Shown piece after piece: positions 26,092 to 33,396 of a stretch of DNA of 64,000 nt. The notes beneath the pieces were generated by a model, which searched no databases, was not told where the DNA came from, and was given only the letters and a program-made list of their open reading frames with translations. Position 1 is the stretch's first letter, and every line of letters begins with the position of its first letter. Source of the DNA: G963667915 sp965197385 (GTDB lineage: Bacteria; Acidobacteriota; Vicinamibacteria; Vicinamibacterales; UBA823). The translations under genes were made by a program, and so were the position numbers. Location of the stretch: NCBI GenBank assembly GCA_965197385.1, contig CBDANA010000006.1, forward strand, positions 62,001-126,000, written 5' to 3'.

Positions 26092-27098
26092 GATTCGCTC
26101 GGCTCAGCCGCCGCCCGGCCGGCGTCGCCGCCCGCCTGGGCGCGTTCGCGCTCGACCTCCACCTCGACCAAGCGCACGAACAGATCCTCGAGCGATTCGT
26201 GCAACGGGTTGAGCGAGACGACCCACCCGCCGCCACTGACGCAGGCCCGAACGAACGGATCCGGAGCGGACGCTCCGAGCTCGAACGCGTAGCGGCCGGG
26301 CCCAATCTCGGTCACCTGCTGCGCGCGCGCGCTGAGCGCTGACCGCGCGGCGGCCGGCAGATCGGCCACAACCAGTTCCCAGCCTCGACCGAACGACAGG
26401 ATGTCTCCGAGCGGACCAGCCGTCACCAGGCGCCCGCCGATGAGGATCGCCACCTGGCTGCACATCGATTCGGCGTCCGCCAGGATGTGGGAGCTGAGGA
26501 AGACGGTTCGCCCCTGCTGCCGAAGGCCGAGAATCAGCTCCCGGATCTCCCGGCGCCCGATCGGATCGAGACCCGACATCGGCTCGTCGAGAAACACCAC
26601 CTCCGGGTCGTTGAGCAGGGCTTGCGCGATGCCGACACGCTGGAGCATCCCCTTCGAGAACCGCCTCAGCAGATGCCGCCGCTCGACGCCAATCCCGACC
26701 GCGTCCAGGATGCGCTCCACGCGGCGCCGGCGGTCGGTCGAGTCATAGCCGAACAGCTGGGCGAAGTACGTCAGGAGTTCCTCGGCCGTCAAGTTGTCGT
26801 AGAAGTACGGGGTCTCCGGCAGGTAGCCGACGCGGCGGCGCACGCCGACGGAGCCCACGGGCTGGCCGAGAATCTCCGCCCGGCCGGACGTCGGAAAAAT
26901 CAGCTGCATCAGCAGCTTGATCGTCGTCGTCTTGCCGGCGCCGTTAGGGCCGAGGAACCCGAAGATCTCTCCAGGCTCGACCGCCAGCGTCAGCTGGTCC
27001 AGCGCGCGATGGGGACGCCTGCGCCAGAACCCGATCGAGAAGTCCTTGGTCAGCCCTTCGGTTCGGATCGCGAACACGGATTCGCTCGAGCGCGTCAC
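26088..27098 (-). CDS. ABC transporter ATP-binding protein
   Basis: 336 residues. Walker A GPNGAGKT at 50-57, signature FSKGMLQRVGIAQAL, Walker B EVVFLDEPMSGLDP and the H-loop TVFLSSH are all intact. The C-terminal extension of about 100 residues is typical of DrrA/CcmA-like ATPases working with ABC-2 permeases. It starts with GTG and lies 24 bp after the VKOR fusion gene, so the set probably forms one transcript. Confidence 0.94.
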   Translation of the reverse strand: MTRSSESVFAIRTEGLTKDFSIGFWRRRPHRALDQLTLAVEPGEIFGFLGPNGAGKTTTIKLLMQLIFPTSGRAEILGQPVGSVGVRRRVGYLPETPYFYDNLTAEELLTYFAQLFGYDSTDRRRRVERILDAVGIGVERRHLLRRFSKGMLQRVGIAQALLNDPEVVFLDEPMSGLDPIGRREIRELILGLRQQGRTVFLSSHILADAESMCSQVAILIGGRLVTAGPLGDILSFGRGWELVVADLPAAARSALSARAQQVTEIGPGRYAFELGASAPDPFVRACVSGGGWVVSLNPLHESLEDLFVRLVEVEVERERAQAGGDAGRAAAEPSES

Positions 27099-27122
27099 GG
27101 CAGAGGCGCCGGCCGCTGGTCG

Positions 27123-28325
27123 TCAGTCTTGTGATCCGCTCGCCCGTTCCAACTCGTAGGCAATCGCGGCGTCGAAGTACGGCACCGTCAACCCGCCGGC
27201 GATACGGACCCCGTTGATGACGAAGGTCGGCGTCGCCTCGACGCCGAGCGTCACGCCGAGCGCGATGTCCTCCCGGATGGACTCCAGCATCGTCGGATAC
27301 TCGGCCTCGAAGTCCTCGACGCCGCCCACCTCCCGCGCCGCGGCGGCGACGCTCACGGGCGACAGCGTCGCCTGATGCTCGAACAGCCAGGCTTCGAGCA
27401 GTTCGGCCTGCCCAGTCCGTTCGGCCAGCTTGACCGCGGCGGCGGCCTCGCACGACGCTTGGTGCACTCCGTTGGGCGCCGTGTCGTTGCACTCGGGGTC
27501 GAGCGGGTAATGCTTCGTCACGAGCTTGACGGCGCCGGGCTGGACAGCGTCGTACTTGGCGAAGACAGGCTGATAGTTCAGGTAGGTCTGACGACACGGC
27601 GGACACATGTAGTCGTTAAACTTCACGACGAGCACGGCTGCGCCCCCGTCGGCGATCGGCAATTCGACTCTCGGCTGAGCGCCCCACCACCGCAGGAACT
27701 CCTCGCGCTCGGCGGCCGAGAGGGTCAGCACCGGCGCGCCGGCACCGGACCCGGCCGCGGGCTCGGCCAGCCAGGCGGCACCGAGGCCGGCGGCAGCGGC
27801 GAACGCCACCACCGTCCCGAGACCGGCAGGAGTCGCCAACAGGCGTCGCAGGTCTCGCGACGCCAAGCCGGGCACCTGCGACATCGGAATCGAAGCCGAC
27901 GCGCCGGTCACCACGAAGAGCCCGGCGACCGCGACGTAGACGGTCACACACAGCAGACAGACCGCGTTGAGCACCACGAATGAGGCATAGGCCAGGTACA
28001 GCACGACCGCCAGTCCCACGGTCGACCAGGCGAAGAGGTACGCCGGCACGCGCGCCCGGAGCTTCGGCGTCCCGCGACGCGCGCCGACGAGCAGCAAGCC
28101 GCTCAGGGCGAACCAGAGCACGCCGAGATACCCGACGGGCAGGCCGGCGACGCTGCCGTAGCGACTGAGATACACCTGGGAGCAACTGACCGTGGCGTTG
28201 ACGTCGCAGAAGCTCACGTAGGCCTGATCGCTCAGCAACTGAGCATGGACGTAGGTCGACGCCCCTGACGCGCCGAGGCCGATCAGCACGAAGGCGACGA
28301 GGAGGCGCTGGGTGGCTGCAGTCAT
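27123..28325 (-). CDS. VKOR-thioredoxin fusion, disulfide bond formation protein
   Basis: 400 residues. The N-terminal vitamin K epoxide reductase domain (about 5-140) has four to five membrane spans, the loop cysteines C40 and C48 and the redox motif C123-LL-C126. A linker with one more hydrophobic stretch (about 165-185) leads to a DsbA/thioredoxin-like domain with the active site C241-PP-C244 and cis-Pro segment VEATPTFVING. Such fusions oxidise periplasmic proteins and pass electrons to quinone, replacing the DsbA/DsbB pair. The pilin next door contains two cysteines and is a plausible client. Confidence 0.93.
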   Translation of the reverse strand: MTAATQRLLVAFVLIGLGASGASTYVHAQLLSDQAYVSFCDVNATVSCSQVYLSRYGSVAGLPVGYLGVLWFALSGLLLVGARRGTPKLRARVPAYLFAWSTVGLAVVLYLAYASFVVLNAVCLLCVTVYVAVAGLFVVTGASASIPMSQVPGLASRDLRRLLATPAGLGTVVAFAAAAGLGAAWLAEPAAGSGAGAPVLTLSAAEREEFLRWWGAQPRVELPIADGGAAVLVVKFNDYMCPPCRQTYLNYQPVFAKYDAVQPGAVKLVTKHYPLDPECNDTAPNGVHQASCEAAAAVKLAERTGQAELLEAWLFEHQATLSPVSVAAAAREVGGVEDFEAEYPTMLESIREDIALGVTLGVEATPTFVINGVRIAGGLTVPYFDAAIAYELERASGSQD

Positions 28326-28366
28326 GGCTCGAGTGTCATGCGTTCCGCGCGGCGTCCGTCAAACGT

Positions 28367-28394
28367 CAATGGGCAATGGGCAACGGGCAACGGG
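28367..28394. repeat. Heptanucleotide tandem repeat (CAAYGGG x4)
   Basis: Four consecutive 7-nt units: CAATGGG, CAATGGG, CAACGGG, CAACGGG, just upstream of the VKOR-thioredoxin gene. Confidence 0.8.
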
Positions 28395-28488
28395 CGATGA
28401 GAACCGGGCGCGCTGCCCGCGCCCGCAAGGGGCGCCGAGGCGGCAGGGTCTGGCACCTGTTGTAGCGGTTTCGTCACGCGGAGGTCAA

Positions 28489-28516
28489 GTGTCGGGTGTC
28501 GGGCATCTGGCATCGG
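28489..28516. repeat. Compound heptanucleotide tandem repeat
   Basis: Four consecutive 7-nt units of two types: GTGTCGG, GTGTCGG, GCATCTG, GCATCGG. It lies in the same pilA-VKOR intergenic region as the repeat at 28367, just beyond the pilA terminator. Confidence 0.75.
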
Positions 28517-28534
28517 GACGTCGCGTAGACGAAA

Positions 28535-28567
28535 CGAGGGATGCCCGCCCTTGGCGAGCATCCCTCG
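28535..28567 (-). terminator. Probable rho-independent terminator of pilA
   Basis: A perfect 10-bp stem, CGAGGGATGC pairing with GCATCCCTCG, with a 13-nt loop, 20 bp past the pilA stop. On the minus strand it is followed by TTTCGT, a short U-rich tail. It would separate the highly expressed pilin from the VKOR-ABC operon. Confidence 0.7.
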
Positions 28568-28587
28568 CAGACGCCGCGGTGCGGCGG

Positions 28588-29139
28588 TTACTGAATCGGG
28601 GTGGCCGGCGCGGCCGGCGCGCCGAACTGGGTCACGGCGATCGCCGCGGTCGATTGAAAGATCGTGCCACCCTGATTCGTGCCGAAGAAGCGCGAGCCGG
28701 TGCTGCCCGCCACCAGGGGCACCGCACCGACGAAGTAGGTGGTCGCGACGGCGCCAGCCGCCACGCCGTTGCAGGAGGCCGGCGCGCCAACCGCCGCTGC
28801 GCCGCCTGTCTGCGTGACCGTATAGCCACTCTTCAACGACGGGTCGGTGCTCAGATCCTGGCTGATGAACCCGTCCTGGCCGGCCACCGGCGGCGTCGCC
28901 AGCACGGTGAGCGACGGCGCATAGTTGCCGTTGGCGCAGCTCGCGGAGTAGCTCGACTGCGCGCTGTTGACGGCACGGAGCGACCCGATAGCGGACGCCT
29001 CGTTGCCGGCCATCCGCGCCCGGAGCAGCCCCGGCACGGCGATCGCCGCGATGATGCCGATGATCGCGACGACGATCAGCAGCTCGATCAGCGTAAAACC
29101 TTTGTTATTCTTGACGGTGCCCTTCATGTTGCTCTTCAT
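28588..29139 (-). CDS. pilA: Type IV pilin (PilA-like major pilin)
   Basis: 183 residues. The prepilin leader ends in NNKG, the cleavage site before FTLIELLIVVAIIGII, with the conserved Glu5 of the mature protein at residue 19. The 25-residue hydrophobic helix is followed by a Gly/Ala/Ser-rich globular domain with two cysteines (SCANGN and SCNGV) that could form a disulfide. The ATG at 29139 is preceded by GGGGAG; an internal ATG at codon 5 is possible. It is the PilD substrate and follows pilB on the same strand. Its alanine-rich C-terminal tail lacks charge. Confidence 0.95.
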   Translation of the reverse strand: MKSNMKGTVKNNKGFTLIELLIVVAIIGIIAAIAVPGLLRARMAGNEASAIGSLRAVNSAQSSYSASCANGNYAPSLTVLATPPVAGQDGFISQDLSTDPSLKSGYTVTQTGGAAAVGAPASCNGVAAGAVATTYFVGAVPLVAGSTGSRFFGTNQGGTIFQSTAAIAVTQFGAPAAPATPIQ

Positions 29140-29266
29140 GACATCTCCCCTTTACCGTTGACCATCTATCGGGTGACCCGCTGCAGCTGCCCGCTGGGAC
29201 CGGCGTGTCACTGTGTGCCTTCAACAGCTCCGGAAGCGTAGCCATGCCCCCTCCGTACCTGCTCTG

Positions 29267-31021
29267 CTACCGAACCGTTTCGCGGACCACCTCGTCGATG
29301 CTCGTCACGCCATCCTGAATCTTGCGCAGGCCGCTGAGCCGGAGCGTCAGCATGCCCTCCTCGGCCGCCTTTCGCCGCAACTCTGGCGCCGAGGCACCGA
29401 CCAGGATGAGCTCAGGCATCTCGCTGGTGATCTCCATGACTTCGTAGGAGCCCGACGCGGCCCTTGTACCCGGTCTGGTTGCACCGGTCGCAGCCGGCCC
29501 CTTTCTGGGGCTTCACCTGCTGCGCCTCCTCCGGTGTGTAGCCGATGTCGACGAGCGCCTCCGAAGGAATGGTGGTCTCCCCTTTGCACGCAGTGCAAAT
29601 CTGGCGCACCAGCAGCTGGGCGCAAATTAGGTTCACCGAACTGGCGACCAGGAACGGCTCGATCCCCATGTTCATCAGCCGGTCGATCGTGCTCGGGGCA
29701 TCATTCGTATGGAACGTCGACAACACGAGGTGCCGGTAAGCGACGCCTTGACCGCGATCTCGGCCGTCTCGAAGTCCCGGATCTCACCGACGAGGATCGT
29801 GTCCGGATCCTGCCACAGGAAGGATCGCAGCGCGGCGGCGAAGTTGAGGCCGATGTTCTCCCGCACCAGCACCTGGTTGACGCCGGGCATGTTGAACTCG
29901 ACCGGATCCTCGGCGGTCAGGATGTTCGTATCGACCGTGTTGATCCGCGAGATCGATGAGTACAGCGTATTCGTTTTCCCGCTGCCGGTGGAACCTGTCA
30001 CCAGCACCATGCCCCACGGCTTCTGGATCGCCGCTTCGTAGCGCTTCAGCGATTCCGGCTCGAAGCTCAGCTTCGTCATGTCGAGCATCAACTTATCGCG
30101 GTCGAGGAGTCGCATGACGATCTTCTCGCCGAACAGCGTCGGCAAGCACGACACACAAAAGTCGATTTCCTTGCCTCGTCCGTTCTCATTGAACCGAATC
30201 TTGATCCGACCATCCTGCGGCAAGCGTTTCTCGGCGATGTCCAGCTTGCCCATGATCTTGATGCGCGATGTGATCGCATCGCGAAACCGCATGGGCGGCT
30301 GCATGACGTTGTACAGCGTGCCGTCGATCCGGAACCGCACGCGGAACTCGCGCTCGTACGGCTCGATGTGAATGTCGCTGGCCCCCTTCTGGATCGCGGA
30401 CATCAGCACGAGGTTGACGGGCCGGATGACCGGTGCCTCGTCACCCTGCTTCTCGAGGTCCCTGACATCGATCTCCTCGAGATCTTTGAGGACCTCGACG
30501 TCGCCGTCAGCGACCTCAGGCATCTCCTCGAGTGCGCGTGTCGCGACCTCGAGGGTGCTGGGAGCGTCCAGCGACGACTCACCTTCATCACCGTCTCCGG
30601 CACCGTAGTACTTCTGGTAGGCCTCGACGATCGCCACCTCGGACGCCACGACCGGCTCGACGTTGTAGCCGGTCGTGAACTTGATGTCGTCCATGGCGAG
30701 GACGTTGGTCGGATCCGTCATCGCGATCGTCAGCGATGCGCCGGATCGGCTGAGCGGGATGATCTCGTATTTCTGGGCCGTTTCGGGCGGAACGAGCTTG
30801 AGGACCGACTCGTCGATCTCGAACTGAGTCAGATTGATCGACGGCACACCGTACTGTTTACTGAGGGGCGCGGTGATCTCGTCGTCCTGCACATAGCCGA
30901 GCTTGATGAGGTTGTAGCCGAGCTTCCCCCCATTCGACTTCTGATACTTCAGAGCCTCTTGAAGCTGCGCCGGAGTGATGAGTTTCTCCTTCAGCAGGAG
31001 CTCGCCGATTCGGGCCGCCAT
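29267..31021 (-). pseudogene. pilB: Type IV pilus assembly ATPase PilB, two single-base frameshifts
   Basis: A GspE/PilB-type secretion ATPase: N-terminal MshEN domain (about 1-150, IGELLLKEKLI), then Walker A GSTGSGKT, Asp box TAEDPVEF, Walker B ILVGEIRD, and a tetracysteine zinc region CTACKGE and CDRCNQTGYKGR. Near 29733 one base seems missing after ASLTG, moving the HLVLSTFHTND region to another frame. Near 29454 an extra C disrupts GRVGLYEVMEI. The restored C-terminus ends RETVR at 29267. The gene is otherwise full length, so either pili are lost or these are sequence errors. The IS1595 element inserts 74 bp upstream of the start. Confidence 0.85.
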
Positions 31022-31095
31022 CGTTAAGTCACACGGGAAAAATCAGTTGTTCGACCACAGAGGACGCCACTGGGGAGATCCTTGAATGTAGTCAA

Positions 31096-32122
31096 GCTGG
31101 TTATCCAGCTGACTCAGGTGACCCCTACATCTTGTGGTCTCGCCGAGGGCCTCGCCCGACGTCTTTGACCATGGCCGTGTACGGCACAGGGGCGACCTGC
31201 ACAGCCTGCTGGGCCAAGCGGTAGAACAGCATCCCGCGGTGCCGTGAGCGCCGGCGGTTGAACCGGAAGGTGAACTCGTCGAGGTAGTAGTCGAGATGTG
31301 CGGGGCTGACGGCACCCTGATGGGTGCCCAACAGCCACCGCTTGAGCAGGGACGTGACGAGATGAACGCGCGGCAGCAGTTGGTTCGCCGGCTCGGGATG
31401 CTCGGAGAGGACGTAATCCGGTGCCGGTAGCCGTGCGCCTGCACGCGCTCGTAGCCCAACCAGCCATCCGTGTGCACCTGACTGCCGGGCTCGACGACGG
31501 CGTCGATGAAGCCCTGGAGGCTATTCGCCGATGCGTCCGGCACCCGGCGCAGCCGAATCCGGCCCAGCCGCTGGCCGACGTCCTCGGCAGCGACGGCAAT
31601 CAGGGCCTTTTTCTTGGCCCCGCGGCCACTGACGCCATCCTCGACGCCCCCGACGAACGTCTCGTCCACTTCGACGTAGCCGGCGAGCCGGTCCCGGCTT
31701 GGCCGCACCATCGCCCGTCGCAGCTTGTGCAGCCAGGTCCAGGCCGTTTGGTAGCTGCCCAAGCCCAGCACCTGCTGCAGCGTCAGCGCGCTCGTCCCGG
31801 TCTTCTGACTGGTGACGGCCCACATCGCCCGAAACCAGACGGTGAGCGGGCTGCGGGTGTCCTGGAAGATCGTCCCAGCCGTGACGGACGTCTGGCGGCC
31901 ACAGGCGGCACACTCGAACAGCCGGCGGCGCACTGGCCACGCCTTCTGGTGGGCGCAGGTCGGACAGCGGAATCCGTCTGGCCAGCGCAGCCGAACCAGG
32001 TAGGCCCAACACGCCTCCTCCGACCCGAATCGGGCGTCGAACTCGCCCTGATTCCTGGGGAAATCCGACACGAGGCCGTACGCTACATGTTGGGGTTACC
32101 TGAGTCAAATGGATAACCAGCT
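31096..32122. mobile_element. IS1595-family insertion sequence
   Basis: About 1.03 kb with imperfect inverted repeats of roughly 33 bp (left GCTGGTTATCCAGCTGACTC, right read inward AGCTGGTTATCCATTTGACT). Flanks GTAGTCAA (31088-31095) and GTAGTCGA (32123-32130) look like an 8-bp target duplication with one mismatch, the size expected for IS1595. It separates pilB from whatever promoter lay upstream. Confidence 0.8.
31125..32071 (-). pseudogene. IS1595-family transposase, frameshifted
   Basis: The N-terminus has a zinc ribbon (CPTC and CAAC), followed by the ISXO2-like DDE domain with GYVEVDETFVGG and TDGWLGYERV. At about 31412, after GYRHRI, one base seems to be missing: the continuation with HLVTSLLKRWLLGTHQGAV and the FTFRFNRRRSRHRGMLF segment is in another frame and ends at 31125. 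The element is therefore probably no longer autonomous, unless this is a sequence error. Confidence 0.85.
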
Positions 32123-32342
32123 GTAGTCGATTGACACTTTTTGTCAATTGACGCCTCGGCACGGGTACCGTCCCGCACGACCGACCGGACACGTGCCCCT
32201 CGAACCCGTGGTGACAGTCCGGCGAGGCGATGAGGCCCCTGGATCTTCTCGGAAGGGCAATGACATCACTGCAGCGCCGGAGCTGTGGAGCGCCGCAAGT
32301 CCGAAGGCGATAGTGCCAAATCCCGAGCAGCGCCGTGCTTTC
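32123..32342. other. Intergenic region with a degenerate repeat arm
   Basis: No gene is seen. Near 32199-32218 ACCCGTGGTGACAGTCCGGC resembles the outer arm of the palindromic repeat family (CCCGTGGCGAAAGTCCGGC), suggesting an older degraded copy beside copy D. The rest holds nothing I recognise. Confidence 0.4.
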
Positions 32343-32476
32343 GGCAGCCAGTGGTGAGCCCCGCGTCGCACCGAGACCGTCGAGGCGCCCGCCCCGCAAG
32401 GCGCGAGGAGGGAAAATACCGGAAGTATTCGACCGACGAGCAACGCCGCGGGGCGGGATGCATCGGCGGTCGCCGG
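32343..32476 (-). repeat. Composite palindromic intergenic repeat, copy D
   Basis: On the minus strand: ACCGCCGATGCATCCCGCC, GCGTTGCTCGTC, the apical hairpin AATAC-TTCCG-GTATT, CCCTCCTCGCGCCTTGC, an inner GC arm, and GGTCTCGGTGCGACGC ending at CCACTGGCTGCC. The arm near 32476 is truncated. It lies immediately downstream of the arginine decarboxylase gene. Confidence 0.8.
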
Positions 32477-32500
32477 GAACGGAGGCGGCTTCGGGGTCGG

Positions 32501-33052
32501 TCAGCCGACGAGCACGGCGGCGGCGATCACCGTCGTCCACCGCCCCTGCTTGTCGCCGACCGCCGTCTGGGTCACGTTCTGGGTGCGCACGATCTGGTTC
32601 GACAGCCGATAGACCTCTTTCTTCTCATCCCAACTCCTGTCAGGGTCGAAATCGAGATCGAGGGCCGTCGCCAGCATCTCGGCTGCGAGCTCCTCCGCGT
32701 AGTCACCCGCAGTCTCTTCGTTCTCACCGTAGCTATGGTGCTCGGACAGGTAGCCGTACAGTTCCCGGTCGCGAGGGATCGCCACGCCGATGGTGGCGGC
32801 GATCAATCGATGCGGTTCCCGCGACGCGGCCTCGGACATCACGACGAACGTGACTTGTCCTGGCTCCAGGCGCGTGACCCCTTCGGCGCGCGGGACAATC
32901 TTGCAGCCGGGTGGAAAGATGCTCGAGACCCTGACGAGGTTGCACGCGGCGATGCCGGCCGAACGAAGGGCCTGCTCGAATGAGGTGAGCTTCTCCCGGT
33001 GCTTCCCGACGCCTTTCGTGAAGAACAGCTCTCTGGGAACGAAACCAAGCAC
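32501..33052 (-). CDS. pdaD: Pyruvoyl-dependent arginine decarboxylase
   Basis: 183 residues. These enzymes make agmatine from arginine and create their pyruvoyl cofactor by self-cleavage between two serines. The motif NLVRVSSIFPPGC places that pair at S43-S44. Conserved downstream segments include VVMSEA and HHSYGENEETAGDYAEELAAEM, split here as HHSYGENEE and AGDYAEELA. The GTG start at 33052 fits the family N-terminus (FVPRELFFTKGVGKH). It is a stand-alone gene with its own promoter; no spermidine genes are adjacent. Confidence 0.93.
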   Translation of the reverse strand: MLGFVPRELFFTKGVGKHREKLTSFEQALRSAGIAACNLVRVSSIFPPGCKIVPRAEGVTRLEPGQVTFVVMSEAASREPHRLIAATIGVAIPRDRELYGYLSEHHSYGENEETAGDYAEELAAEMLATALDLDFDPDRSWDEKKEVYRLSNQIVRTQNVTQTAVGDKQGRWTTVIAAAVLVG

Positions 33053-33109
33053 AACTCACCCCACGGATACCCGCCAGCCCCTGCCGCCAAGGACGCGCGA
33101 GCGAACTGC

Positions 33110-33138
33110 ATCGTAGGGAACTCGTTCCGTACTGTCAA
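33110..33138 (-). promoter_or_regulatory. Putative sigma70 promoter of pdaD with inverted repeat
   Basis: On the minus strand TTGACA (33133-33138) and TACGAT (33110-33115) are 17 bp apart. Between them lies GGAAC-2-GTTCC (33117-33128), a dyad well placed for a repressor. The leader to the GTG would be about 50 nt. The rest of the divergent gap (33139-33396) shows no gene or clear signal apart from the GAGGAGG ribosome site of the EF-G paralogue. Confidence 0.65.
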
Positions 33139-33396
33139 GACAGAAATCCCGACGGCGAGCGCGCTCGGCGCCTCAGCGGAGCCGCCGGCGGACACTCGAC
33201 CGCCTGATGGGCCCGGGTGCAGCCCGCGCGGCGGCGCCCCGGCCACCGTCGGTATCGGGCAGACCGTCTCACGGTGGGCGGCAGCCAATGGCTGATATAT
33301 GATGTCCTCTCGGGCACCCGTCCAGCGCTCGCCGAGCGCCGCCCGAACCCGTCTGGGTGCCGGCTCGGACGCAGACGCGAGAGGAGGATACGGTCG

